From Aureimonas sp. SA4125 (GTDB lineage Bacteria > Pseudomonadota > Alphaproteobacteria > Rhizobiales > Rhizobiaceae): a stretch of DNA of 64,000 nt. This document shows, piece after piece, positions 46,360 to 56,079 of this stretch. The stretch spans positions 2,542,001 to 2,606,000 of the forward strand of contig NZ_AP025032.1 of assembly GCF_019973775.1 (NCBI RefSeq), given 5' to 3'. The notes beneath the pieces are model-generated. The model was not told the origin of the DNA. It did not search any database and saw only the letters and a list, made by a program, of their open reading frames with translations. The translations under genes and the position numbers were made by a program. The number at the start of each line of letters is the position of its first letter. Position 1 is the stretch's first letter.

Positions 46360-47006
46360 CTTGCGCCGCGATCGCGCGGCCCATTCCCTGCGAAGGAGCG
46401 ACCCGTTCGCATTTGGCGCGGCACAGGTCGGCGGCGTCGATCGCCAGGCGTTGACGCGAGGTGACAGCGGTCTCCGGCGCTGTCGGTGGAGCATCCCTTT
46501 GTCGTGGCGTCCACGGTGACGCTGAACGCGGCGGCGAAACACTTCGGTCGCCGCATGAGGCGCGACGACGGCCCCGAACCGGCTTTTGCCCCGATGTCCG
46601 GCGGGCAGCCGCGTTCCTCGCCGCACGAGTCCTCACAGCGGGTCTCGAGAATGTCGAGCTTCCTGGAACGGGGGACGTCTGCGAGGACAAGCTTCGGACA
46701 GCGCATCGCCGGCCGCGGGATGTCTGGCCGAGTTTCGACGCCGATCGGCGATGCGAGCAGGGATGAGCCTGTTCCGCCCATAATTCTGCCGAGACGCCTA
46801 ACCCGTGCGCAATTCTCGGCGGCGGTCCCGTGACGCCGACCCTCGTGCCGGGACGGAATTCCTGTCGGACCGGAGAACGGCAGTTCGCGACGGCGGCGAT
46901 CCGAACCTGGCACGGCATTTGCTGAGCACAGCAGCGACTGGCTCGCTCATCGACGATCCAATCGCGCTCTACCCCATCGCCTCCGAACCGCTCAAAGGAA
47001 TTCTGC
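46360..47006. other. Gene-free stretch of 647 bases
   Basis: The longest unexplained gap in the window, between the BtpA-like gene and the amino-acid receptor gene. Open frames on both strands are Arg/Ser/Pro-rich and show no recognisable domain, signal peptide or good ribosome site. It may be decayed sequence plus the promoter of the next operon. I saw no tRNA or riboswitch. Confidence 0.4.
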
Positions 47007-47873
47007 ATGTGTTTCGACCGTGACTTCCGCCGTCTTCCGGGCCTTCTCACGCGGCGACTGGCCGTCTGTGCGCTGGCGCTGGCGCCGCTGGTGCTCGCCG
47101 GCCTCCCGGTGCAGCCTGCCCGCGCTGCGGACCTTGATGCGATCAAGGCGGCCGGCACGATGAACGTGGCGACCGAAGACGACTTCCATCCCTTCGAATT
47201 CATCGAGGACGGCAAGCCCGCAGGCTATGACAACGAGCTTCTCGCGCTCGTCCAGGCCGAGGCCCCCTTCAAGATCAATCAGGAAATCATTCCCTGGGCG
47301 GGCATCCTGCCGGGCGTCACCACCGGCAAGTACGACATGGCCGTCACCGCCGTTCTGGTGAACGACGAACGCAAGCAGTCGCTCGCCTTCGCCAGTCCGA
47401 TCGCCGAATCCACCAGCTTCTACGCCGTTCGCAAGGACGAGGACGGCATCAAGTCCGGCACCGACCTCAGCGGCAAAACCGTCGGCGTCCAGTCCGGAAG
47501 CGCAATGCTGAAGCACCTGCAGACTTTTGACGCCAAGCTGAAGGCCGAGGGCGGGGCTGGAGTCAAAGAGATCATCGAGTATCCGAGCTATCCCGAGGCC
47601 TATCAGGATCTCGCCATCGGCCGCACCGATGCCGTGGTCAACACACGCATCAACCTGCAGTCGCTGGTGAACTCGAAGCCGGACGTCTTCGCCATCGGCG
47701 AGGCGATCTCCGAACCTGTCTACATCGCCTGGGCCACGGCCAAGGGCAATGACAAGCTGGTCGAGTACATCGACTCCGTGCTGCTCGGCCTGCGCAAGAA
47801 CGGCAAGATGTACGAACTGCAGAACAAATGGTTCGGCACCAGCTTCGAAAACATGGCCGAGACGGTCCAGTAG
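47007..47873 (+). CDS. Polar amino acid ABC transporter substrate-binding protein
   Basis: Periplasmic receptor of the SBP_bac_3 family, 288 residues. The signal peptide runs to about residue 40 (LAVCALALAPLVLAGLPVQPARA). Mature stretches are TMNVATEDDFHPFEFIEDGKPAGYDNELL, PWAGILPGVTTGKYDMAVT and SFYAVRKDEDGIKSGTDLSGKTVGVQSGSA. GGA lies upstream of ATG 47007. It leads a plus-strand operon with two permeases and an ATPase. The amino acid is unknown. Confidence 0.88.
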   Translation: MCFDRDFRRLPGLLTRRLAVCALALAPLVLAGLPVQPARAADLDAIKAAGTMNVATEDDFHPFEFIEDGKPAGYDNELLALVQAEAPFKINQEIIPWAGILPGVTTGKYDMAVTAVLVNDERKQSLAFASPIAESTSFYAVRKDEDGIKSGTDLSGKTVGVQSGSAMLKHLQTFDAKLKAEGGAGVKEIIEYPSYPEAYQDLAIGRTDAVVNTRINLQSLVNSKPDVFAIGEAISEPVYIAWATAKGNDKLVEYIDSVLLGLRKNGKMYELQNKWFGTSFENMAETVQ

Positions 47874-47912
47874 AACTGGCTTGCAGCAGCCGGACCGGCA
47901 CGGGAACGACGC

Positions 47913-48557
47913 ATGACCTGGTACGACGTCTACAGCATCTGCCAGGGAGCGCTGTTCACCGTGTCGATCTCGCTGGCCAGCATCGTGCTCGGCCTGCCGC
48001 TCGGCCTCGGCCTGGCGCTGGTCCGCTGGTCCCGCCTGCCGGTGCTGAATTATCTCGTCATCGGCTATGTCAGCGTCATCCGGGCCTCGCCCTCGGTGAC
48101 GCTGGCGCTGCTGATCTTCTTTGCGCTTCCCAGCTTCGGCCTGTCGCTCAGTCCGATCGCCGCGGGCATCATCACCCTGACGCTGAGTACCGCTGCCTTT
48201 AACGCCGAAATCTGGCGCGGCGCGCTGCTGGCCTTTCCCAAAGACCAGCTGGAGTCGGCCGCCGCCTTCGGAATGAGGCGAGGACAGCGCTTTCGCCGCA
48301 TCGTCTTCCCGCAGATCGTCCATGCCGCCCTGCCCGCCCTCGTCAATGAGATGACGCTGCAGGTGAAGAGCAGCCCCGCCGTCGCCGTTCTCGGGATCGT
48401 CGAGATCACGCGGGCGGCCACGCGCGTCGGGGCACGGACCTACGATCCACTGCCGCCGATCCTTGTCGCCGCCGTCCTCTACAGCTTGATCGTCTTCGTC
48501 TTCGTCAGCCTGCAGCGCCGGATCGAGCGCCGTCGCGGCACGGGAGCCCCGGCATGA
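47913..48557 (+). CDS. Amino acid ABC transporter permease (HisMQ type)
   Basis: Membrane permease, 214 residues with about five hydrophobic segments. The family coupling region reads ESAAAFGMRRGQRFRRIVFPQIVHAALPALVNEM, preceded by TLSTAAFNAEIWRGALLAFPK. It overlaps the second permease by 4 bases (ATGA). Confidence 0.88.
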   Translation: MTWYDVYSICQGALFTVSISLASIVLGLPLGLGLALVRWSRLPVLNYLVIGYVSVIRASPSVTLALLIFFALPSFGLSLSPIAAGIITLTLSTAAFNAEIWRGALLAFPKDQLESAAAFGMRRGQRFRRIVFPQIVHAALPALVNEMTLQVKSSPAVAVLGIVEITRAATRVGARTYDPLPPILVAAVLYSLIVFVFVSLQRRIERRRGTGAPA

Positions 48558-49207
48558 GCGGCATCGACATCGTCTGGGAGCACCGCGACGTCCTCTTGGC
48601 AGGTTTCGGGAACACGCTGCTGCTGTTCTCGGTGGCCGCCCTCGCATCGCTGGGGCTCGGCGCCGTCCTGACGATGGCCCTCATGGCGCGCAGCCGCCTC
48701 GCCCGGCGCCTTGCCACCCTCTATGTCGACAGCATGCGCTGCATGCCCTTCCTATTGTTCGCGTATCTGCTGTATTTCGGCCTGCCGAGCTTGGGTATCC
48801 GGATGAACAACTGGACCTCCGGCCTCGTCGCCCTGATCCTCTACAACACCGCCTACATGGCCGAACTGCTGCGCGCTGCGTGGAGCAGCCTCCCGAAGGA
48901 CAACATCGAGGCGGGCCAGGCCTTCGGCTTCCACGGCTGGCGACTGGTGCGGCACATCATCCTGCCGCAGGTCTTCTTCGCCGCCGCGCCGATGATTGGC
49001 AACCAGACCATCCAGATCGTCAAGGACAGCGCCTTCCTGACGATCATCGCCGTCTCCGAGCTCACCCATGCCGCGATGGCGATCCAGACCACCTACTTCG
49101 TACCCTTCGCCTCCTTCGTGGCGGCGATCCTGTTCTACTGGGCCACCTGCATGGTGATCGAGCTCGGCGTCGCCCTCGTCGGCCGCCGCGCCCTTGTCAG
49201 ACGCTGA
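48554..49207 (+). CDS. Amino acid ABC transporter permease (HisMQ type)
   Basis: Second permease, 217 residues. The matching stretches are [69 protein letters not shown] and [24 protein letters not shown]. The gene ends 10 bases before the ATPase start. Confidence 0.88.
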   Translation: MSGIDIVWEHRDVLLAGFGNTLLLFSVAALASLGLGAVLTMALMARSRLARRLATLYVDSMRCMPFLLFAYLLYFGLPSLGIRMNNWTSGLVALILYNTAYMAELLRAAWSSLPKDNIEAGQAFGFHGWRLVRHIILPQVFFAAAPMIGNQTIQIVKDSAFLTIIAVSELTHAAMAIQTTYFVPFASFVAAILFYWATCMVIELGVALVGRRALVRR

Positions 49208-49217
49208 GGAATTTTCG

Positions 49218-50003
49218 ATGACCCTGCCCGTGCCCGACGAGGCGCCGATCGTTCTGGCCACCAACGGCCTCGGCAAGCGCTTCGGCGAAAATACCGTGCT
49301 GACCGATATCAGCCTGACCGTGCGCAAGGGTGAGACCGTGTGCCTGCTGGGACCGTCCGGCTCGGGCAAGTCCACGCTGCTGCGCTGCATGAACTGGCTG
49401 GAACAGCCGGACTCCGGCACCGTGGTGCTTTCCGGGCAGAGGATCGGCGTGCGCCCCGGCGGAAACGTCGCCATGAACGATCAGGAGATGGCCGCCGTTC
49501 GCACCCGCATCGGCATGGTATTCCAGCATTTTGCGCTCTGGCCGCACCTCACCGTCCTGCAGAACGTCATGGAAGCGCCGGTCAACGTGCAACGGCGCGA
49601 TCGCGCCACCGTGCGCCACGAAGCGGAAAGGCTGCTCGATCGTGTCGGCATCGCCGACAAGGGCGACCAGTATCCGGCGCGGCTGTCGGGCGGACAAAAG
49701 CAGCGCGTCGGCATTGCCCGGGCCCTTGCGATGAAGCCCGAACTGCTGCTGTTTGACGAGCCGACCAGCGCCCTCGATCCCGAGCTCGTGGGAGAAGTGC
49801 TGGCGGTGATGAAGGATCTGGCCAACGAGGGCATGACCATGGTCGTCGTCACTCACGAAATGGCCTTTGCGCGCGAGGTCGCCAGCCGCGTCATCTTTCT
49901 GGACCACGGCCGCATCGTCGAATCTGCCCCGCCGGAAGACTTCTTCACGCAGCCGAAAACGGATCGTGCCCGGCAGTTCCTGCTGCGATACTCGGCTCAG
50001 TAA
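49218..50003 (+). CDS. Amino acid ABC transporter ATP-binding protein (GlnQ/HisP type)
   Basis: ATPase of the importer: Walker [22 protein letters not shown]-loop [11 protein letters not shown], signature [17 protein letters not shown], Walker [21 protein letters not shown] and switch [12 protein letters not shown] chose ATG 49218 with GAGGAA upstream over an in-frame start at 49194 that overlaps the permease. 261 residues. Confidence 0.9.
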   Translation: MTLPVPDEAPIVLATNGLGKRFGENTVLTDISLTVRKGETVCLLGPSGSGKSTLLRCMNWLEQPDSGTVVLSGQRIGVRPGGNVAMNDQEMAAVRTRIGMVFQHFALWPHLTVLQNVMEAPVNVQRRDRATVRHEAERLLDRVGIADKGDQYPARLSGGQKQRVGIARALAMKPELLLFDEPTSALDPELVGEVLAVMKDLANEGMTMVVVTHEMAFAREVASRVIFLDHGRIVESAPPEDFFTQPKTDRARQFLLRYSAQ

Positions 50004-50054
50004 TCCTCGATCGCCGCGACCCCGCGGCGCCGGGCTGACGAACACGTTCCACGC

Positions 50055-50990
50055 TCAGGCGTCCGCGGCGGCCTCGCCAACCACTCCGCCCTCGCGGCCC
50101 GCAGCCTGCCGGCAGATCTCCTCGACGAAGGCCGCGATCGGCGGCGTCCGGTCGCCGATGCGGGTGGCGACGAAATGCTGCGAGGAAAAATTGTAGCGCG
50201 TCGGCTTGACCCGTCGCATCTCGCCGCGACCGACCCAATGGTCGCCGATGTGCAGAGGCAGGAAGCCGATGAAGCTGCCGGACAGGATCATCATCACCTG
50301 GGCCTCCATCTGCATGACAGTGCCTTCCGGACGGGGGTGATGCGCGCGGTAGAGATCGTCGAAATGCAGGTAGCCGCGCACGCTGAAGGCAACCGCCTCG
50401 ATCTCCTGCGCGCTGATCACCTCGTCGGGCCGAGCAAACAGCGGATGCGCCTTGCCGCAATAGAGCCCGTGCGGTTCGCGAAAGATCGGCCGATAGGCAA
50501 GTCCGGTGATCTTTTGCGACATGGGGCCGATGACGACGTCGCGCTCGCCGTCGGCCACCGCGCGCTCCAGCCCGAGCGGCGTCGACAGCGCCAGATCGAG
50601 AAAGACATCGGGCGCATAGATGCGGAACCGGCCGATGGCGGTCTGCAGGCCCAGTTCCGGCGAGGTGACGACGCCGTCGACGATGCCGATCCTCAGACGC
50701 CCGGAAAGGCGCTGGCTCTCCTTGCCGATACGGGCCTGGAAACTCTCAATGTCGGCAAAGAGGATTTTGGCCGCGGCATAGGTCGCCTTGCCGAAGTCCG
50801 TCAGCCGGAAGCCGCGCCGGCCCCGCTCGCAGAGACTGGCACCAAGCTTCTTTTCCAGCGCGGCGATGTGGGTCGAGAGCGTCGACTGGCTGAGGTTCAG
50901 CTGGATCTGCGCATCGTTGAAGCTGCCGGCCTCAGCCAGCGCGACAAAAATCCGGATCAGCCGCAGGTCGATATTGTCCAGTCGCCGCAT
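50055..50990 (-). CDS. LysR-family transcriptional regulator
   Basis: 311 residues with the N-terminal winged helix DLRLIRIFVALAEAGSFNDAQIQLNLSQSTLSTHIAALEKKLG and a periplasmic-binding-like effector domain. It is divergent from the NMT1-like importer at 51109, with a TCGA dyad between, so it probably controls that importer and its catabolic genes, responding to the imported compound or a product. This is inferred from position. Confidence 0.88.
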   Translation of the reverse strand: MRRLDNIDLRLIRIFVALAEAGSFNDAQIQLNLSQSTLSTHIAALEKKLGASLCERGRRGFRLTDFGKATYAAAKILFADIESFQARIGKESQRLSGRLRIGIVDGVVTSPELGLQTAIGRFRIYAPDVFLDLALSTPLGLERAVADGERDVVIGPMSQKITGLAYRPIFREPHGLYCGKAHPLFARPDEVISAQEIEAVAFSVRGYLHFDDLYRAHHPRPEGTVMQMEAQVMMILSGSFIGFLPLHIGDHWVGRGEMRRVKPTRYNFSSQHFVATRIGDRTPPIAAFVEEICRQAAGREGGVVGEAAADA

Positions 50991-51034
50991 AAAGACCCCC
51001 TCACCCGATACATCGATACTTTTGGATGTGATCT

Positions 51035-51048
51035 TCGATTAAATTCGA
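51035..51048. promoter_or_regulatory. LysR-type operator candidate
   Basis: TCGATTAAATTCGA carries inverted TCGA arms around an AT-rich centre and lies 45 bases upstream of the divergent lysR gene and 61 bases upstream of the receptor gene. Similar TCGAT pieces recur on both sides (ATCGATAC at 51012 and TGTCGATG at 51053). Binding is inferred. Confidence 0.45.
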
Positions 51049-51108
51049 TTCCTGTCGATGTGACAATGACCAATAGTCTCTGGGATCAGCTCTTGGAGGA
51101 CCGCCCGC

Positions 51109-52107
51109 ATGACCAGGCTTCGCCCGCTTCTTCTCGCCGGTACCATTGTCGTCGGCGCCCTCGCCGCGTTGCCATCACGCGCCGCGGCAGAAGACGTCAT
51201 CCGGGCCCTGGCGCCGACCTGGCCGGGGTTTGCGCCCGTCTTCGTCGCCATGGACAAGGGCTACTTCAAGGACCTCGGCCTCGAGGTCGAGTTCAGCTTC
51301 GAGGACGACCGGGCCAATGTCCTGGCCGCGATGGCGCGCGGCGACATCGAGGTCGACATGCGCACCGTCGGCGAGCATCAGGGTCGGCCCCGCGTCGACT
51401 CGACGCCCGGCATCATCATCGGCACGATCGACAAGTCGGTGGGTGGCGACGGCGTGATTGCCGATGGCTCGATCACCGCGGTCGCCGACCTGAAGGGCAA
51501 GACCGTCGCCGTGGAGCCGAACATCCCTGCCCGTCTGCTGCTGCAACTGGCGCTGAAGAAGGACGGCTTGTCGCTTTCCGATCTGAAGGTGGTCGAGATC
51601 GCCACGGCCGACACCGTCGCGATCTTCGCCGACTCGTCGATTTCGGCGATCGGCAGCTACGAGCCGTTCATGTCGCAGGCAATCACCAACATGCCCGACC
51701 GCAAGGGCAAACTGCTGGTCTCGTCGAAGGACTCCGACATCATCGTCGATGTGATCACCGCCCGTGAGGACGATCTGGCGGCCAATCCGCAGAAATACGC
51801 CAACTTCCTCACCGGCATCTACAAGGCTGTGGCGCTCTACGAAAGCGACCCGGATGCCTTCATCGCGCTCGCGGCCCCGCACTACAATCTGAGCGAGGCC
51901 GAGGTGAAGGGCATCCTCGATACCAGCCTCGGCTACACCAACCTTGCCGAAGCCAGGACGCTGATCGGCACGAAGGACAAGCCCGGCACGCTGACTCCGA
52001 TCTTCGACACGGTGATGGAGCTCAATGTCGAGAACGGGGCTGCCGAGGCACCGCTCGAAGCGGCCAAGGAAATCGATCCGTCGGCCCTGGCGCTGGTCCG
52101 GGAATGA
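51109..52107 (+). CDS. NMT1-like ABC transporter substrate-binding protein
   Basis: Periplasmic receptor, 332 residues. Signal peptide about residues 1-27 (LLLAGTIVVGALAALPSRAAAE). Mature stretches are APTWPGFAPVFVAMDKGYFKDLGLEVEFSFEDD, DLKGKTVAVEPNIPARLLLQLAL and an acidic C-terminus. The family carries nitrate, sulfonates, taurine, pyrimidine precursors and also guanidino compounds. It leads a plus-strand run of importer genes and then dehydrogenases and C-N hydrolases, which define its likely ligand as nitrogenous. Confidence 0.85.
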   Translation: MTRLRPLLLAGTIVVGALAALPSRAAAEDVIRALAPTWPGFAPVFVAMDKGYFKDLGLEVEFSFEDDRANVLAAMARGDIEVDMRTVGEHQGRPRVDSTPGIIIGTIDKSVGGDGVIADGSITAVADLKGKTVAVEPNIPARLLLQLALKKDGLSLSDLKVVEIATADTVAIFADSSISAIGSYEPFMSQAITNMPDRKGKLLVSSKDSDIIVDVITAREDDLAANPQKYANFLTGIYKAVALYESDPDAFIALAAPHYNLSEAEVKGILDTSLGYTNLAEARTLIGTKDKPGTLTPIFDTVMELNVENGAAEAPLEAAKEIDPSALALVRE

Positions 52108-52138
52108 CCGGCGTCCCCTCTGCCGGATCCCGCCGCTC

Positions 52139-53011
52139 ATGAGGGACGACACCAAGCGCGAAACGGCGGCACTCGTCGTGCCGGCCGGTCTCGACGCGGC
52201 GCCGGCGCCCGTCGATCGCCGGGCATCACCGCGGCCAAGCCGCTTCGGCTTTCGCGCCGCGCTCTCCCGCCCCGCGGAACTGGGTTTCGCCCTCGCCGGC
52301 AGCGTCGGTACCCTTGTCCTCTGGGAGGCCATCGTCCGCCTCGGCCTCGCCAACGCCGTCTTCTTTCCCGCGCCCTCGACGGTCGCCGCCGCCATGGCGC
52401 GGATGATCGCGGGCCAGGATCTCCTGTGGCATGCCGGGATATCGACGCTGCGGGTGTGGTCGGCCTTTCTTCTCGCCGCCCTGATGGCGATCCCGATCGG
52501 CATCCTGATGTCGAGCTACCGGGTCGTCGGTGCGGCCTTGGAGCCGATCGTCGACTTCATCCGCTACCTGCCGGTGCCGGCCCTTGTTCCGCTGTCGATC
52601 ATCTGGTTCGGGGTCGGCGAGGGCACCAAGATCTTCCTGCTCTGGCTCGGCACTTTCTTCCAGCTGGTGCTGCTCGTCGCGGACGACATGCGGCGCGTGC
52701 CGCAGGAATACATCGAGATCACCCAGACGCTCGGCGCCAAGCCCCGCCAGATTCTGCGCGACGTCGCGTTCCGCGCCATGCTGCCCAATCTCGTCGACAA
52801 TCTGCGCGTGACGCTGGGCTGGTGCTGGACCTATCTCATCATCGCCGAGATTGTCGCCGCCTCCAGCGGCATCGGCTTCGTCATCTGGACGGCGCGGCGC
52901 TACATGAAGACGCCCGAGGTCATGGCCGGTGTCGTCCTCATCGGGATCATCGGCCTTCTCTCCGACCAGTTGCTGCGTGCCCTGCACCGCCGCATGTTCC
53001 GGTATCTCTGA
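52139..53011 (+). CDS. ABC transporter permease (SsuC/TauC type)
   Basis: Inner-membrane permease with about six hydrophobic segments and the coupling region EYIEITQTLGAKPRQILRDVAFRAMLPNLVDNLR. I chose ATG 52139 (MRDDTKRETAAL); the frame continues upstream into the receptor gene in another phase. 290 residues. The stop overlaps the ATPase start by one base (TGATG). Confidence 0.87.
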   Translation: MRDDTKRETAALVVPAGLDAAPAPVDRRASPRPSRFGFRAALSRPAELGFALAGSVGTLVLWEAIVRLGLANAVFFPAPSTVAAAMARMIAGQDLLWHAGISTLRVWSAFLLAALMAIPIGILMSSYRVVGAALEPIVDFIRYLPVPALVPLSIIWFGVGEGTKIFLLWLGTFFQLVLLVADDMRRVPQEYIEITQTLGAKPRQILRDVAFRAMLPNLVDNLRVTLGWCWTYLIIAEIVAASSGIGFVIWTARRYMKTPEVMAGVVLIGIIGLLSDQLLRALHRRMFRYL

Positions 53012-53787
53012 TGACCCTCCCCTATCTGTCCTTCGAGAAAGTGACGAAGCGCTTCGAGGCGCTCGATGTCGTGGCGACGCCCTTCGACCTCACGGTCGAG
53101 CGTGACGAATTCGTCGCCTTTCTCGGCCCCTCCGGCTGCGGCAAGACCACGCTGATGCGCATGGTGGGCGGGCTCGACACGCCGTCGAGCGGCCGGATCT
53201 GCCTCGAGGGCACGCCCGTCGGTCCGCCCGACCGGCGGCGGGGCATGGTGTTCCAGTCCTATTCTTCCTTTCCCTGGCTCACCGTGGCGGAGAACGTGGC
53301 CTTCGGCATGCGCTATCGCACCGATTTGTCCGAGGAGGAAAAGCTCGGCCGCCGCGACCACTATCTCGATCTCGTCGGCCTCTACGAATTTTCCGACGCC
53401 TATCCCGCGCGCGTGTCCGGCGGCATGCGCCAGCGCATCGCGATTGCCCGCACGCTCGCCGCCGGCTCCGACGTGCTTTTGATGGACGAGCCCTTCGGGG
53501 CGCTCGACGCACAGCGGCGCGAGGGCCTGCAGGTGCAGTTGCGCAAGATCCAGCGGCGCGATGCCAAGACGGTGATCTTCGTCACCCACGATGTCGAGGA
53601 GGCGGTGTTTCTCGCCGACCGCGTCATCGTCTTTTCCAAGCGCCCGGCGCGCCTCGTCGCCGACGTCGACATCACCGCCCGCCTCGGCCCCGAGCGCCCT
53701 CTCGAGCTGCGCGACGGCGCCGACTTCTTCAGCCTCAGGGGCGAAATCCTGCAGATGCTGCGTCAGGCAGCCGGAGACGACGCATGA
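53011..53787 (+). CDS. ABC transporter ATP-binding protein (SsuB/TauB type)
   Basis: ATPase: Walker A GPSGCGKTTLMRMVGGL, Q-loop MVFQSYSSFPWL, signature VSGGMRQRIAIARTLA, Walker B VLLMDEPFGALD, and switch VTHDVEEAV. 258 residues from ATG 53011; the longer upstream frame is a shadow of the permease gene. The stop overlaps the first dehydrogenase by 4 bases. Confidence 0.88.
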   Translation: MTLPYLSFEKVTKRFEALDVVATPFDLTVERDEFVAFLGPSGCGKTTLMRMVGGLDTPSSGRICLEGTPVGPPDRRRGMVFQSYSSFPWLTVAENVAFGMRYRTDLSEEEKLGRRDHYLDLVGLYEFSDAYPARVSGGMRQRIAIARTLAAGSDVLLMDEPFGALDAQRREGLQVQLRKIQRRDAKTVIFVTHDVEEAVFLADRVIVFSKRPARLVADVDITARLGPERPLELRDGADFFSLRGEILQMLRQAAGDDA

Positions 53788-54545
53788 GCCTCACCCTCGA
53801 TTTTTCCGGTCGCACGGTGCTCGTGACCGGCGCCAGTCGCGGCATTGGCCTCGGCATCGCTCGGGGCTTTGCCGAGGCAGGAGCAATGTTGCACCTGGCG
53901 GCGGAGACCGACGCGGTCTTTGCCGCCGCGGAAACGATTGGTGCGACGGCGCACCGGGTCGACATCACCGACAACGCCGCTGTCGTCGCCATGATGACGG
54001 CGATCGGCGGCCTGGACGTCCTGGTCAACAATGCCGGGCTGGAGCTGATGACGCCGCTCGACGACGAGAGCGCCGAAAACGAGACGGCAGTCCGGCGCAT
54101 CACGGAGATCAATGTCGCCGGCACGTTCCTCGTCACCCGCGCGGCCGTTCCGCACCTGTCCGCCGGCAGCGCCGTCGTCAACACCGCCTCCGTCTGGGGC
54201 CGCACCGCCGAGCCGCTGTTCGGCGCCTATGTCGCGTCGAAGCACGCCGTCATCGGCCTGACCAAGACCTTCGCGCGGGAACTCGGGCCGCGCGGCATCC
54301 GCGTCAACGCCGTCTGCCCCGGCTGGGTCAGGACCGAGGCCTCGATGCGCTCGCTCGGGCGCATGGCCGCCCGCAGTGGCCGTTCCGAGGAATCGCTCCT
54401 GGCCGAGATCATCGGCGCCCAGGCCCTGCCCGGCCTGATGGAGCCGGCCGACATGATCGGCCCCTATCTCTTCCTGGCATCCGATCTTGCCGCCAACATC
54501 ACCGGCCAGAGCCTTTCGGCCGATCGCGGAGAAGCGCCATGGTGA
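53784..54545 (+). CDS. Short-chain dehydrogenase/reductase (first of a pair)
   Basis: Classical SDR, 253 residues: VLVTGASRGIGLGIARGFAE (cofactor), LVNNAGLE, catalytic Ser region NTASVWGRTAEPLFGAYVASK with YVASK Tyr/Lys, and CPGWVRTEASM. It is coupled to the importer ATPase and to a second SDR by overlaps. Substrate unknown; an alcohol or hydroxy group on the imported compound is the natural guess. Confidence 0.85.
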   Translation: MSLTLDFSGRTVLVTGASRGIGLGIARGFAEAGAMLHLAAETDAVFAAAETIGATAHRVDITDNAAVVAMMTAIGGLDVLVNNAGLELMTPLDDESAENETAVRRITEINVAGTFLVTRAAVPHLSAGSAVVNTASVWGRTAEPLFGAYVASKHAVIGLTKTFARELGPRGIRVNAVCPGWVRTEASMRSLGRMAARSGRSEESLLAEIIGAQALPGLMEPADMIGPYLFLASDLAANITGQSLSADRGEAPW

Positions 54546-55249
54546 ATGCGTTTTCCGGCGTGCGCGTGCTCGTCACCGGTGCCGCCTCGGGGATCGGCCA
54601 TGCCGCCTTCCTCGCCTTCCGCGACGCCGGCGCGCGGGTGATCGGGCTTGACATCAACCCCGTCCCGCAAGCCGAATCCGAATGGATCGGGCTCGACCTC
54701 CGGAACGAGGCGTCGATCGTTGCCGCCGTCGGCGAGGCAGGGCAGCGTCTTGGCGGCTTCGATGTCCTCGTCAACTGCGCCGGCATCCAGATCGATGGCG
54801 GCATCCGCGATCTCGACATCGCCGGCGTCGACGCGATGATGGCCGTCAACCTCCGCGCGCCGATGCTGGTGACGCGCGAGGCGCTGAAGCGCATGCAGGC
54901 CGGGGCCCGCATCGTCAACATTGCCTCGGAGCTCGCCTATCTCGGCCGCGGCGGTTCGTCCGGCTACTGCGCGACGAAGGCCGGCATCCTGTCCCTGACC
55001 CGGTCCTGGGCGCGGGAGCTCGCGCCGGGCATCCTCGTCAACGCCGTGGCCCCCGGTCCGATCGACACGCCGCTGCTCGGCTTCGACCGGATGGATGCCG
55101 CCATGCAAGCGCTGGAAACCGACAACCCGCTGCGCCGGGTCGGCCGGCCGGAGGAAGTGGCGCGGGCCATTCTCTTCCTCGCGTCTCCGGGGACGAGCTT
55201 CACCACGGGCCAGTGCCTCAGCGTCGACGGCGGCGCCGCCATGCACTGA
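54539..55249 (+). CDS. Short-chain dehydrogenase/reductase (second of a pair)
   Basis: Classical SDR, 236 residues from ATG 54539, overlapping the first SDR by 7 bases. Motifs are VLVTGAASGIGHAAFLAF, LVNCAGIQ, NIASELAYLGRGGSSGYCATK with catalytic YCATK, and APGPIDTPLLG. Two SDRs side by side may act on successive oxidation states or different stereoisomers. It is followed after about 50 bases by the creatininase-family gene. Confidence 0.85.
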   Translation: MVNAFSGVRVLVTGAASGIGHAAFLAFRDAGARVIGLDINPVPQAESEWIGLDLRNEASIVAAVGEAGQRLGGFDVLVNCAGIQIDGGIRDLDIAGVDAMMAVNLRAPMLVTREALKRMQAGARIVNIASELAYLGRGGSSGYCATKAGILSLTRSWARELAPGILVNAVAPGPIDTPLLGFDRMDAAMQALETDNPLRRVGRPEEVARAILFLASPGTSFTTGQCLSVDGGAAMH

Positions 55250-55299
55250 ACCGGCAACTTTCCGAAATCCTTTGTCGGCCTTTATGAAGAACGGGAACG

Positions 55300-56079
55300 A
55301 TGATGAACGACAGCGTCTACATGGCCGAACTGACCTGGCCGGAATATCAGCGTCGCGTCGCGGCCGGGGCGACGATCTTCCTGCCGCTCGGCGCCACCGA
55401 ACAGCATGGCCCGCACATGGCGATGAATGTCGACGTCGTGCTGCCGACGGGAGTCTGCGAAAGGGTGGCGCGAAACGTCGGCGGTCTCGTCGCGCCGACC
55501 GTTCCTTATGGCTACAAGTCGCAGCCGCGCTCGGGCGGCGGCGAGGCTTTTCCCGGCACGACCAGCCTCGACGCCAACACCTTTTCCCTCGTCGTCCGAG
55601 ATATCATCCGGGGACTGGGACATGACGGCGTGCGGCGGATCGTACTGGTGATCGGCCATTTCGAGAACGCCTGGCCGGCCGTCGAGGGCCTCGACCTCGG
55701 GCTGCGCGAACTGCGCCGCGACGGCATTGCCGACATGCAGGCCATGCGGCTGGAATACTGGGATTTCGTCCGACGGGAGACGCTGGATCGGCTGTTTCCC
55801 GGCGGCTTTCCCGGCACGGAACTGGAGCATGCAAGCCTCCTCGAAACCTCGCTGATGCTCCTCCTGCGCCCCGATCTGGTCGACATGGAAAAAATCCCCG
55901 ACGACGGGCCGGCGACGTTTCCGACCTATGACCGCTTCCCCGTTCCGGCTGATTTCGGACTGCCGCCATCGGGGGTCCTGGCGCGGGCCGACGGCTCCTC
56001 GGCGGAAAAGGGAGCGCTGCTCATGCAGGACCACGTCGAGCTGATCACCGCTGCCGTCCGGAAGGAGTTCTCGCTGTGA
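55300..56079 (+). CDS. Creatininase-family amidohydrolase
   Basis: Metal-dependent hydrolase of cyclic or linear amides, 259 residues. The family hallmark is FLPLGATEQHGPHMAMNVDVVLP (metal Glu, His and Asp), followed by YGYKSQPRSGGGEAFPGTTSLD, IGHFENAWP with the NGHGGN-equivalent altered to GHFEN, and ELEHASLLETSLML. Members open creatinine, hydantoin-like or mycofactocin amides. The altered asparagine-rich motif hints at a substrate other than creatinine. The stop overlaps the ureohydrolase start by 4 bases. Confidence 0.82.
   Translation: MMNDSVYMAELTWPEYQRRVAAGATIFLPLGATEQHGPHMAMNVDVVLPTGVCERVARNVGGLVAPTVPYGYKSQPRSGGGEAFPGTTSLDANTFSLVVRDIIRGLGHDGVRRIVLVIGHFENAWPAVEGLDLGLRELRRDGIADMQAMRLEYWDFVRRETLDRLFPGGFPGTELEHASLLETSLMLLLRPDLVDMEKIPDDGPATFPTYDRFPVPADFGLPPSGVLARADGSSAEKGALLMQDHVELITAAVRKEFSL

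Noticed and set aside
46349..47215. A 288-codon minus-strand frame over the large gap
   Set aside because: Arg/Ser/Pro-rich, overlaps the amino-acid receptor gene, and has no recognisable domain.
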